NCBI RefSeq assembly: GCF_003601975.1
Contig: NZ_QZWZ01000024.1
Coordinates: 1-64,000 of the forward strand
DNA: 64,000 nt
DNA from: Mesorhizobium waimense
Lineage (GTDB): Bacteria; Pseudomonadota; Alphaproteobacteria; Rhizobiales; Rhizobiaceae
Direction: 5' to 3'
Below are positions 8,123 through 15,598 of this stretch, one piece after another (the stretch's first letter is position 1; each line of letters begins with the position of its first letter). The position numbers were made by a program, and so were the translations under genes. A model generated the notes under the pieces. That model had not been told where the DNA came from. It was given only the letters and a program-made list of their open reading frames with translations, and made no database searches.

Positions 8123-9424
8123 ATGAATATTTTAGGTCTCGACATCCGCCGCAAATCGGCAAGCACGGCCAAAAACGCATTGGAATCGCGGGCAACCATT
8201 GAAAATCCAACCATCCCGGTGAGTGCCGAGAATTTCTTGGCATTCTTCGGAGTGCAGTCTGCAAATCTGCCGCATGTGACCATCGACCGGGCGCTAGCAG
8301 TGCCCGCGGTATGGGCTGCGGTGGCGTTTCTCTCAAGGACGCTGGCCGCTCTTCCGCGGCACGCCTATCGCGACACTAAGGATGGCGCAAAGCGCGTTGG
8401 AGGAAAGTTAGAGGCGGTCGTCAATGCGGCGCCGAATGATGGCATTGGATCGTTCGCCTTCTGGCAATGGTTTTGGCAGCAAGTCTTTACAGGCGGTCGC
8501 GGCCTTGCCTACATCGAGCGAACGCCTCAGGGCATTGACTCGCTCTGGCCGATGGATCCCGCGAAGGCCACGATCAAGCGCTCCGGGTTGAAAATTACCT
8601 ACGCCTACGAGGGCAAAACATACGACGCGGCGGACGTCATCGATGTGCCCTTCATGCGGCGTAGCTGCGGCCTGAAACACTACGGCCCGATCGCGATGGC
8701 AGCCAAAGCTATCCAGCTCGCGATTGCCATGAACGATTACGGGAGCAACTTCTTCGCGGGCGGCGGTGTGCCACCTTTAGCGCTTGAAGGTCCGCTACCC
8801 GCTGGCGCGGAAGCGATAAAGCGTGCGCAGGCCGATATCAAGCGGTCTGTCGACGCAGCCAAGAATGCCAACGAACCAGTCTTTCCGATCCCTGCCGGCT
8901 ACAAACTTACGCCGGTCGGTATCGATCCTGCGAAAGGGCAGATGGTTGAGGCGCGGCGCTTCCAGGTGGAAGAGATCGCACGCACATACCAATTGCCGAC
9001 GGTGTTTCTGCAGGATCTCACCCACGGGACCATGGCCAACACCGAGCAGCAGAATCTGATGCTCGTGCAGCACCTCATTGGACAGTGGGCAAAGGCGCTG
9101 GAAGATGAGATCAATCTAAAATTCTTCGGGCGCTCAACAGGCAATCGGTACGTGTCGCACGTCCTCGACGGACTGCTCCGCGGTGACTTTGCATCTCGTA
9201 TGGCAGGTTTGGCGAAGGCCGTGCAGAACGCTCTGATGACGCCGAATGAGGCGCGTGCTCTCGAGAACCGGCCGTCTATGCCGCATGGCGACGGGTTGTT
9301 CCTGCAAGGCGCAACCGCGCCACTCGGAACCGCGACGTACGGTCAGCAAAACAAGGTTGGTGCTGCTCTGCCAGCGAACGACAACGCCCAATCCGACGAA
9401 AATGATGAGGCCGAGGCGGCATGA
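8123..9424 (+). CDS. Phage portal protein, HK97 family
   Basis: The 433-residue protein follows the large terminase by 12 bases. N-terminal VPAVWAAVAFLSRTLAALP and the later segment AGYKLTPVGIDPAKGQ are typical of HK97-family portals. So are FQVEEIARTYQLP and LLGDLTHGT-like FLQDLTHGTMAN. The portal forms the dodecameric ring at one capsid vertex through which DNA enters and to which the tail connects. The final 40 residues are acidic and low in complexity, as is common. It overlaps the protease gene by four bases. Confidence 0.95.
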   Translation: MNILGLDIRRKSASTAKNALESRATIENPTIPVSAENFLAFFGVQSANLPHVTIDRALAVPAVWAAVAFLSRTLAALPRHAYRDTKDGAKRVGGKLEAVVNAAPNDGIGSFAFWQWFWQQVFTGGRGLAYIERTPQGIDSLWPMDPAKATIKRSGLKITYAYEGKTYDAADVIDVPFMRRSCGLKHYGPIAMAAKAIQLAIAMNDYGSNFFAGGGVPPLALEGPLPAGAEAIKRAQADIKRSVDAAKNANEPVFPIPAGYKLTPVGIDPAKGQMVEARRFQVEEIARTYQLPTVFLQDLTHGTMANTEQQNLMLVQHLIGQWAKALEDEINLKFFGRSTGNRYVSHVLDGLLRGDFASRMAGLAKAVQNALMTPNEARALENRPSMPHGDGLFLQGATAPLGTATYGQQNKVGAALPANDNAQSDENDEAEAA

Positions 9425-10050
9425 CGATTATTGAGAAACGCGGCGGCCTTCACGGGGTCGAGACGCGCGCCGACGACGGCAAAAAGACGCTTATCGGTTA
9501 CGCCGCTATCTTCAACAGCGACACAACCATTGGCGACTACTTCGTGGAGCGAATCGACCCTCATGCGTTCGATGGTGCGCTCAAGTCAGACGTACGCGCC
9601 CTGGTCGACCACGACACGGGTAGGGTAATCGGCCGTACGAAGTCCGGCACACTGCGCCTAACAGTCGACAACCGCGGCCTCAAGGTCGAAATCGACGTTC
9701 CGGATACCGTGGACGGTCGCGATCTGTGGACGCTGGTCGAGCGTGGCGACATCAGCGGTATGTCATTCGGCTTCAGGGTCACCAAGCAGGAGTGGGACGA
9801 GACTGGCGACATGCCCGTCCGCACCGTTCTTGAGGTTGAACTCTTCGAAGTGAGCGCGTGCGCCTTTCCGGCATATGACGACACGACACTTGGTGTTCGG
9901 TCGCTTGAGGCTGCCCGTGAAGTGGCGGAAAAGCTGAAGAAGGACGCCGAAAAGCGCGCCGCTGATGCAGCGGCTGCGAAGAGGCGCGTTGCGGAGCGTG
10001 AAGCGCTCCAAGAGCAGAGAATTCGGGGCATCCGGCAGGACGCTCCGTAG
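9421..10050 (+). CDS. HK97 family prohead protease
   Basis: The 209-residue protein has the herpesvirus-assemblin-like fold signature. LVDHDTGRVIG carries the catalytic His 64, GDISGMSFGF carries Ser 115, and FEVSACAFPAY carries Glu 143. This matches the His-Ser-Glu arrangement of HK97 gp4. It cleaves the scaffold region of the capsid protein during head maturation. A charged Lys/Arg/Ala tail after about residue 160 is usual. It overlaps the portal gene by four bases and is followed by a hairpin and terminator before the capsid gene. Confidence 0.93.
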   Translation: MTIIEKRGGLHGVETRADDGKKTLIGYAAIFNSDTTIGDYFVERIDPHAFDGALKSDVRALVDHDTGRVIGRTKSGTLRLTVDNRGLKVEIDVPDTVDGRDLWTLVERGDISGMSFGFRVTKQEWDETGDMPVRTVLEVELFEVSACAFPAYDDTTLGVRSLEAAREVAEKLKKDAEKRAADAAAAKRRVAEREALQEQRIRGIRQDAP

Positions 10051-10108
10051 TCACCCCGGCAAAGCCGGGAGGGCCGGACGAAACGTCCTGCCATTTCAAC
10101 CCCAGACG

Positions 10109-10132
10109 GGCTCGCTTCGGCGGGCCTTTTTT
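10109..10132 (+). terminator. Rho-independent terminator between protease and capsid genes
   Basis: GGCTCGC pairs with GCGGGCC around a TTCG loop, followed by six T. A second hairpin, CCCGGC-AAA-GCCGGG, lies at 10055-10069 just upstream. Attenuation here could let the capsid gene be expressed from its own promoter or transcript level. Confidence 0.8.
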
Positions 10133-10152
10133 ATTGCCCGAAAGGTAATTTA

Positions 10153-11430
10153 ATGACTCTCAAGGAATTGAACGAAAAGCGCGGCACGCTTGTTGCTCAG
10201 GCGCGCGAAGCGCTCGACGCCATCAAGAAGAACACCGATGACGCCCGCGCGGCAGAGCTTGATGCTCGCCACGACGCCATCATGGCCGATTTCGACAAGA
10301 TTGAAGCCACGATCGCCCGCGAAGAGCGTATGACTGCGGCTGAGGCACGCCTCAACGCCAGGGCCGATGAAGAGCGTCGCAATCGTCGTCCGAATGGCTC
10401 TGACACCGAGCAGCGCGGCCAGGACGAGGGCGAGGCGCTCGAGTATCGCCATGTCTTCCACAAATTCATCGCTTCGGGCGGCGACCATGCCTCACTGAGC
10501 GGCGAGGAGCGTGCGATCTTGCGCGCCGGCATAGCCTCGAAGGACGTGGAAAAGCGCATCCAGACCGCAGGCACTACTACCGCAGGCGGATATACGGTCC
10601 CGGTTGAGCTCGAAAACGTCATCATCGAATCGATGAAGGCGTGGGGTCCGATGTACGACGAGGACATCTGCACGGTTATGTCTACGGCGTCAGGCAACCA
10701 GATTAATCTGCCGACCGTTGACGATACGGGCGTTCCCGCCGTGAAACACACCGAGGGTACCGCTCTCACCGACGACGGCGGCTCCGATGCCACGTTCGGC
10801 CAGAAGCGTCTCGACGCTTACATGTATGACACCGAATTCGTTCGGTTCTCATACGAACTGGCCCAAGACTCCATCTTCAATATGGAGAACCTACTCGGCG
10901 GTCTGCTCGGCAAGCGTCTCGGTCGCATTGCGAACAACGAACTCACTGTCGGTGACGGCACGGGCGATCCTAACGGCATCGTTACGGCATCCAGCCTCGG
11001 CAAGACCGCCGCGGCAGTCGCTGCGGTTACCTATGACGAGATCATTGACCTCGTGCACTCGGTCGACCCGGCCTATCGCCAGTCGCCAAAAGTGCGCTTC
11101 ATGTTCAACGATCTGACGCTGGGCGCCCTTCGGAAACTGAAGGACGGTGATGGTCGATACATCTGGACCATGGGCGACGTGCAGACCGGTGTGCCAGGTA
11201 ACATCATCGGCTACCGCTATTCAATCAACCAGGCCATGGCCAATCTCGCTACCGGAAACAAGACCATGATCTTCGGTGACTTCGGCGCGTACTTCGTCCG
11301 CAAGGTCGGCTCGCCGGTTATCGGCGTGCTTCGCGAACGCTTCTGGCCCGACCTTGGCATTGCTGGTCTCATTCGCTTCGACGGCGAACTCGGCGACACA
11401 GCCGCGGTCAAGCATCTGATCCAGGCGTAA
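10153..11430 (+). CDS. Major capsid protein, HK97 family
   Basis: The 425-residue protein has an N-terminal coiled-coil scaffold (delta domain, about 1-95) rich in Glu, Arg and Ala. The capsid core follows, starting near the TAGTTTAGGYTVPVE segment. That segment is close to where HK97-type proteins are cut, so the adjacent protease probably removes the first 100-130 residues. Core segments such as FVRFSYELAQDS and RIANNELTVGDGTGDPNGI are typical of the family. An AAAGGTAA element upstream of ATG serves as the ribosome-binding site. The gene sits between two hairpins, in keeping with high separate expression. Confidence 0.95.
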   Translation: MTLKELNEKRGTLVAQAREALDAIKKNTDDARAAELDARHDAIMADFDKIEATIAREERMTAAEARLNARADEERRNRRPNGSDTEQRGQDEGEALEYRHVFHKFIASGGDHASLSGEERAILRAGIASKDVEKRIQTAGTTTAGGYTVPVELENVIIESMKAWGPMYDEDICTVMSTASGNQINLPTVDDTGVPAVKHTEGTALTDDGGSDATFGQKRLDAYMYDTEFVRFSYELAQDSIFNMENLLGGLLGKRLGRIANNELTVGDGTGDPNGIVTASSLGKTAAAVAAVTYDEIIDLVHSVDPAYRQSPKVRFMFNDLTLGALRKLKDGDGRYIWTMGDVQTGVPGNIIGYRYSINQAMANLATGNKTMIFGDFGAYFVRKVGSPVIGVLRERFWPDLGIAGLIRFDGELGDTAAVKHLIQA

Positions 11431-11438
11431 TTTTAACG

Positions 11439-11458
11439 GGGCGCTCGAAAGGGCGCCC
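11439..11458 (+). terminator. Hairpin after capsid gene (no U-tract)
   Basis: GGGCGC and GCGCCC pair around an eight-base loop just after the capsid stop. There is no run of T after it, so it may protect the 3' end of the capsid message rather than terminate. Confidence 0.35.
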
Positions 11459-11478
11459 TCAAACTCTGGAGAAGATGC

Positions 11479-11850
11479 ATGTCTTATAATCAAATTGGCC
11501 ATCGCAATAGCGATAGCGTAGAGGTAGTGGCAGGCCAGGTTGCCGTCACGCAGATCACCTCGATTACCACTGGCGTCACCGTCGACGCTTACTCTGGTGT
11601 CATTACCACTGTCAGCCAGACCGTCGCGGCTGCAGGCGAAGCAGATATTGTCGTGACGAACAGCAAGGTTGCGGCCACGGATGTGATCGTTGCCTGCATC
11701 AAGACGCACACCTCTGCGGGCTCATTCATTGCGGCGGTTTCGGCCGTAGCGGCTGGATCGTTTACGCTGCGACTGACCAACCTTCACGCCTCGGCTGCCG
11801 GCGACAACGTACTTGTCATCAACTTCCTTGTTCTCAAGGCTACCGCTTAG
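11479..11850 (+). CDS. Putative head decoration or accessory structural protein
   Basis: A 123-residue protein made almost entirely of short beta-prone segments rich in Val, Thr, Ala and Ser, with no charged helical region. GGAGA precedes the ATG. It has no enzymatic motif. Its place directly after the capsid gene and its composition suggest a capsid-binding decoration protein. The family is not recognised, so the role is inferred from position. Confidence 0.5.
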   Translation: MSYNQIGHRNSDSVEVVAGQVAVTQITSITTGVTVDAYSGVITTVSQTVAAAGEADIVVTNSKVAATDVIVACIKTHTSAGSFIAAVSAVAAGSFTLRLTNLHASAAGDNVLVINFLVLKATA

Positions 11851-12077
11851 TGCTGGTGAGGCTACTCGTCGGCTTGTCTGGCTCCGCGTTTTCGCTTGGC
11901 CCAAACGACGAGTACGACTTCCCGCAGGATGAGGCGATACGCCTTATCTCTGCGGGCTTTGCTGCCCCTGTGTCTGAACAAAAGATTGAGCGCGCGGTCG
12001 CCGTGCCTGTAGCGGAGAAGCGCGGGAGGCGCGGCAATAATGTGGTACACGCCAACAGTGTCGGTGGCGCCAACTAG
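11850..12077 (+). CDS. Small hypothetical head-region protein
   Basis: A 75-residue ORF starting at GTG on the last base of the preceding stop codon (TAGTG), so it is probably translated by coupling. The product contains DEAIRLISAGFAAPV, a motif often seen in small phage proteins between capsid and connector genes. Its 3' end overlaps the next gene by 38 bases. Function unknown; probably structural or an assembly factor. Confidence 0.5.
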   Translation: MLVRLLVGLSGSAFSLGPNDEYDFPQDEAIRLISAGFAAPVSEQKIERAVAVPVAEKRGRRGNNVVHANSVGGAN

Positions 12078-12570
12078 TGAGCCGGTAAGCCTGGTTGAGG
12101 CGAAGCGGCATGCGCGCGTCGACGCAACCTATGATGATGATTATCTAACAGACCTGATTTCTGTAGCGCGCAACCACGTTGAAAAGTACTGCGGTGCGGC
12201 TCTAGCGACGCAAACGGTTGTGGTTAAGGCAGACGCCTGGAGCGATTTTACTAATTTATCAGTCTTTCCGGTTCAGTCGATTGCGTCGATTGCCTACGTA
12301 GACGCAGTTGGCGTCACCCAGACGCTTGACGCTGCGGTGTACGAACTTCGCGGCGACGCAATCATCTTGAAATACGGCCAATCGTGGCCATCGGTGCAAA
12401 CTGGGTCGCTTATTACGGTTACTGCCGTTATCGGCGCTACTGCTGTTGAACCGGCGGTGAAGCACGCAATCCTTATACGCCTTGCCGACCTTTATGAAAG
12501 TCGCGGTAGCGAAGACGAGTCCGGCTGGACTGCCTTCGATGCGCTGCTGAGCAACCATCGATATTATTAG
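12040..12570 (+). CDS. Head-tail connector protein (HK97 gp6-like)
   Basis: The 176-residue protein contains EPVSLVEAKRHARVD, then DDYLTDLISVARNHVEKYCG, then a beta-rich middle and a helical tail, AVKHAILIRLADLYESRGS. This order is characteristic of the gp6-like (Phage_connect_1) adaptor that forms the ring below the portal. It overlaps the previous ORF by 38 bases. Homology across the family supports the ATG at 12040. Confidence 0.85.
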   Translation: MWYTPTVSVAPTSEPVSLVEAKRHARVDATYDDDYLTDLISVARNHVEKYCGAALATQTVVVKADAWSDFTNLSVFPVQSIASIAYVDAVGVTQTLDAAVYELRGDAIILKYGQSWPSVQTGSLITVTAVIGATAVEPAVKHAILIRLADLYESRGSEDESGWTAFDALLSNHRYY

Positions 12571-12597
12571 GCGCCGCGGCGCAAATAAGGAAAACAA

Positions 12598-13005
12598 ATG
12601 GCAGACCTTACGATTACCGCCGCGTCCGTGGTGACTGGCGGCAATGGCGCGATTGAGCATGGCACTGCGGGCGAGACTATCGCCGCAGGCAAGGCCGTCT
12701 ATCTCGCGGCCACCAACAAATGGATGCTGGCCGATTCCAATTCGGCTACCGCGCTTGCGCGCAGGGCCACCGGCATTGCGCTTAATGGCGCCTCGCTGAA
12801 TCAGCCCGTCACTGTGCAGAAGTCTGGCAACATCACCATCGGCGCAACAGTGGTTGCCGGCACAGCTTACTACCTCTCCGACACGCCTGGCAGCATTTGC
12901 CCGCTCGCTGATGTGGGCACGGGTGAATATGTCTGCCTGATCGGTATTGCCTCCTCGGCAACCGTTATTGGTATCGATATTCAGTTTCCGAACGTCGCGC
13001 TGTAG
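12598..13005 (+). CDS. Putative capsid cement or head fibre protein (DUF2190-like)
   Basis: A 135-residue, Ala/Gly/Thr/Val-rich beta protein. GETIAAGKAVYLAATNKW is followed by GIALNGASLNQPVTVQKSG and a later TAYYLSDTPG. This sequence style matches head fibre or DUF2190-type cement proteins, which reinforce the capsid surface. It lies 27 bases after the connector with a GGAAAA element upstream. The exact family assignment is uncertain. Confidence 0.6.
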   Translation: MADLTITAASVVTGGNGAIEHGTAGETIAAGKAVYLAATNKWMLADSNSATALARRATGIALNGASLNQPVTVQKSGNITIGATVVAGTAYYLSDTPGSICPLADVGTGEYVCLIGIASSATVIGIDIQFPNVAL

Positions 13006-13008
13006 TCA

Positions 13009-13497
13009 ATGGCTGTCCGCGGCTCGAGAGAGGCGTCGGCTGCGATGCGGGAACTGTCTAGGCAGATAGCGGTGCCGCTTGGTGCCACCTCTCGTTTTGC
13101 GCTGCAGCCAACGCTTAGGGCAGCAAAGGCCAACGTTAGGGCTCTGCCGCTCAAGGAGAGCACAGGGACGCTGGCCGCCTCACTCGTTATCAAGCAGAAG
13201 CCGAGGACGTCGAAGGTCAATCCGACCTTTCAGGTTGGACCCAATGCTGCCGTACAGCGCGCCACGCAATACGGTTCGCGGCGCCCGGTTAGGTATGCGC
13301 ATCTTATCGAATTCGGCACGGCGCCGCACTACCAGCCTGAACGCGGAGCAGTCCATCCTGGCACAAGACCTATGCCGTTCTTAACGCCGGCATACTTCGC
13401 CACGCGCGAGGATGTGGTTAAGCGGTTCGGCCAGAAGATCGGCCCAGAGATGGAAAAGCGCGCGGCTAAGCTGGCGAAAAAGGCGGGCAAGACATGA
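13009..13497 (+). CDS. HK97 gp10-family tail completion protein
   Basis: The 162-residue protein starts three bases after the preceding stop. The characteristic segment RYAHLIEFGTAPH lies in the second half, followed by PFLTPAYFATRE. This is the HK97 gp10 signature of a minor protein that completes the head-tail interface or tail terminator assembly. The C-terminus is very basic (AAKLAKKAGKT). It overlaps the next gene by four bases. Confidence 0.88.
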   Translation: MAVRGSREASAAMRELSRQIAVPLGATSRFALQPTLRAAKANVRALPLKESTGTLAASLVIKQKPRTSKVNPTFQVGPNAAVQRATQYGSRRPVRYAHLIEFGTAPHYQPERGAVHPGTRPMPFLTPAYFATREDVVKRFGQKIGPEMEKRAAKLAKKAGKT

Positions 13498-13817
13498 CTG
13501 GTGCCGGCGATCTCGATAGGCGCATAGAACTACAAAGCGCGACTATTAACAACAGCGCTGACTACAACGAGGAAGTGCTGACGTGGGCAACCTATGCCTC
13601 GCCATGGGCGAAAATGGAGTTCCACTCTTCCACCGAAAGTGAAGCGTCCGCCAGACAGTATGCTGAGATGGGTCTGTTTTTTACCATTCGTTGGCGTCCC
13701 GGCGTTGACCCCAAGCATCGGCTCATCTTCGAAGATGGCACATACGAAATCCTCGGGCGTCCGCGCGAAATAGGGCGGCGCCAGTTCCTTAAATTGCAGG
13801 CGAGGTTGATCGAATGA
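13494..13817 (+). CDS. Phage head closure protein (gp16-like)
   Basis: The 107-residue protein has GAGDLDRRIELQSAT at the N-terminus and WAKMEF near 38. Later come RWRPGVDPKHRLIFEDGTYEI and IGRRQFLKL. This is the usual layout of the SPP1 gp16/HK97 gp9-type head-closure or adaptor family, which seals the connector channel. It overlaps both neighbours by four bases, so the whole connector block is likely one translationally coupled unit. Confidence 0.85.
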   Translation: MTGAGDLDRRIELQSATINNSADYNEEVLTWATYASPWAKMEFHSSTESEASARQYAEMGLFFTIRWRPGVDPKHRLIFEDGTYEILGRPREIGRRQFLKLQARLIE

Positions 13818-14047
13818 AACTCTCCGCTAATCCCAAGAGCCCGCACTACGTTCGCGATCTCATTGGTCATAATCGCATCCTCTTGCACGGCGTCGACATG
13901 AGGGACGTAACCTTCGCTAACGATGAGGCGGGATACATAATTCGCACAAAACGCGATGACAAAGGAAACCTTGTTACCAAGGGTAACCTAATCGTCCACG
14001 AAAGGGTGTACGGCGCCGTCCAGATAATCGATCTGAGGCAGCAATGA
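13814..14047 (+). CDS. Small conserved phage protein, unknown function
   Basis: A 77-residue protein wedged with four-base overlaps between the head-closure gene and the tail-terminator gene. It contains NRILLHGVDMRDVTFANDE and ends EVRVYGAVQIIDL-like (VYGAVQIIDLRQQ). No domain is recognised. Its strict overlap on both sides argues that it is translated and acts in head-tail joining. Confidence 0.55.
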   Translation: MKLSANPKSPHYVRDLIGHNRILLHGVDMRDVTFANDEAGYIIRTKRDDKGNLVTKGNLIVHERVYGAVQIIDLRQQ

Positions 14048-14430
14048 GCGCCGTATCGCTGACGGTTAATGCGCTCTTGGAAGACGCTGGAATTGGCGCT
14101 CTAGTCGCAAGGCGGGTAGTTCCTTATCCGATACCGCTGAAGATGTCTTTGCCAGCGATCGCTGTAGCGATGAATGCCGAAGCGGAAACATATTTGCTTG
14201 CCGGAGCATCGCAATATCCGGAAACCTCAGTGCAAATACACTGCATTGCTACAAAAGCCGGTGAAGCCACCGACCTTGGCGAAGCGGTTAAGGTGGCGCT
14301 GCGCGATCTGCACTACACGACGGGCGGAGCCGATGCCTTGTTCAGCAAGGAGCCGCTAGATTTCACCGACTTTGCCGACGATTTGTCGACGCATAGGCGC
14401 GTGATGAGCTTCGCCGTTCGCTGGCGATAA
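14044..14430 (+). CDS. Tail terminator/completion protein (DUF3168)
   Basis: The 128-residue protein has the DUF3168 pattern. The N-terminal LTVNALLEDAGIGALVARRV is followed by a YP-x-LPAIAV-like core (SLPAIAVAMNAEAE). The middle reads SVQIHCIATKAGEATDLGEAVKVALRDL and the end RRVMSFAVRWR. DUF3168 proteins cap the growing tail tube and connect it to the head. It overlaps the preceding gene by four bases. The spacing to the tail tube gene is 42 bases. Confidence 0.85.
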   Translation: MSAVSLTVNALLEDAGIGALVARRVVPYPIPLKMSLPAIAVAMNAEAETYLLAGASQYPETSVQIHCIATKAGEATDLGEAVKVALRDLHYTTGGADALFSKEPLDFTDFADDLSTHRRVMSFAVRWR

Positions 14431-14472
14431 AACCGCGCCCTGGCGCTCCCATCCTAACAGAAAGAACGTACT

Positions 14473-14922
14473 ATGACTGCAACGACTGGCAAGGCTGGCC
14501 GTAGCGCCAAGCTCAAGATGGGCGACGGTGGCGGCCCGGAAATTTTCACGGCGGTTGCTAATATCGCCAGCGTGACTGGTCCGAATGAGACCATGACCAT
14601 GCTTGACGGTACGCATCTGGATTCCGGCGAGTTCACGGAAAAGATCCCCGGCATGAAAGACGGCGGGCAGGTCGCTATGAACTGCCACTTCGATCCGACA
14701 AATGCGACGCATGACGCATCGACCGGTCTCAAAAAGAAGTTTGACGACAAGACCCTTACGAATTTCCAGATCGACCTGACTGCCATCTGGGCCACGAACA
14801 ACCTTATCTCCTTTGCGGCCTACGTGAACCTTGGTCCGATTCAGATTGCACCGAATGAAATCATCACGCGCGAGGTGACACTAGAGGTCTCTGGTGCCGT
14901 TACATGGAGCACTGCGGCGTAA
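14473..14922 (+). CDS. Major tail tube protein
   Basis: The 149-residue protein carries features of the gpV/TP901-1-type tail tube fold. An N-terminal GKAGRSAKLKMGDG leads to a middle ETMTMLDGTHLDSGEFTEKIPG, with the typical 'D-S-G-x-x-x-x-x-IPG' turn. A C-terminal Ig-like beta strand set contains EIITREVTLEVSGAVTW. It polymerises into the non-contractile tail tube. Its stop overlaps the start of the next gene (TAATG). Confidence 0.9.
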   Translation: MTATTGKAGRSAKLKMGDGGGPEIFTAVANIASVTGPNETMTMLDGTHLDSGEFTEKIPGMKDGGQVAMNCHFDPTNATHDASTGLKKKFDDKTLTNFQIDLTAIWATNNLISFAAYVNLGPIQIAPNEIITREVTLEVSGAVTWSTAA

Positions 14923-15317
14923 TGGCTAATAGGCACCTTGGAGAAGTCGCGGCTGATGAATTCGGCAACGGCTGCGTCATCCGGCTAGATATGGATGGGC
15001 TGGCGCGCATAGAGGAAGAGTACGGCGAGTTCACTTGGGCGCCGCGGCTCTATAATGGACTGTCTATGGTGTCGGCGGTCAAAATCCGCACCGTCCTTAA
15101 TCTCGCGCTGCGCAACAATAAAGGCACGTTGTTCTTGGCAGGCGGCTCGCTGCCGTCCTGGCCTACCGATAAGCCGCTGGCGCCGCTGGCCAAGAAGTGC
15201 CAGGACGCGCTTACGTTATTTATCTACGGCAAGTCCTATGATGAGTGGCAGGCGCAGCCGGTGGTCGAGGAGGAGGATGCGGACGCGGACCCCAAGGACG
15301 GCGCGGAGGTCTTGTAG
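14922..15317 (+). CDS. Tail assembly chaperone, upstream frame (gpG-like)
   Basis: ATG at 14922 overlaps the tail tube stop and is preferred over an earlier in-frame ATG inside the tube gene. The 131-residue product contains DEFGNGCVIRLDMDGLARIEEEYG and resembles the gene-transfer-agent/Phage_TAC class of tail chaperones. These load onto the tape measure protein before tube assembly. The final third is acidic and Asp/Glu-rich. A CCCCAAGG run at 15290-15297 lies before the stop, and a downstream frame continues without its own good start, as in lambda G/GT. Confidence 0.8.
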   Translation: MANRHLGEVAADEFGNGCVIRLDMDGLARIEEEYGEFTWAPRLYNGLSMVSAVKIRTVLNLALRNNKGTLFLAGGSLPSWPTDKPLAPLAKKCQDALTLFIYGKSYDEWQAQPVVEEEDADADPKDGAEVL

Positions 15318-15589
15318 CCGAGGCCCTTAAGGCTGCCTACCGCGCCGAAGTACCAATTGGCGAGTTCTGGTCATCAACGTACTATGCGATCGAGCAACGT
15401 GTCATAGCATACCATGAGCGTGTGTTTCGTGGCCGTTGGACAGAGGCTTGGTGTAGCGCCAAACTAATTGCGATGGCCTATCACGACCCTAAGAAACTAC
15501 CCGGTTCACCAGACACGTATTGGCAAAAACCAGTCGCGCCCGAATTGGCGTTGGCTGCTGCATTCGGCCGCCCTGGTGGGATAAAATGA
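15245..15589 (+). CDS. Tail assembly chaperone, -1 frame extension (gpT-like)
   Basis: This frame is open from before 15245 and overlaps the upstream chaperone frame by over 70 bases, offset by -1. The first 23 residues from the only early start (GTG at 15245) are low-complexity Gly/Arg, unlike the rest, and there is no ribosome-binding site. Conserved-looking protein starts at AEALKAAYRAEVPIGEFWSS. The likely product is a fusion made by -1 slippage, probably at CCC-AAG (15291-15296), where Pro-tRNA can re-pair with CCC. Independent initiation cannot be ruled out. Confidence 0.65.
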   Translation: MAGAAGGRGGGCGRGPQGRRGGLVAEALKAAYRAEVPIGEFWSSTYYAIEQRVIAYHERVFRGRWTEAWCSAKLIAMAYHDPKKLPGSPDTYWQKPVAPELALAAAFGRPGGIK

Positions 15590-15598
15590 GGTTAAGTC

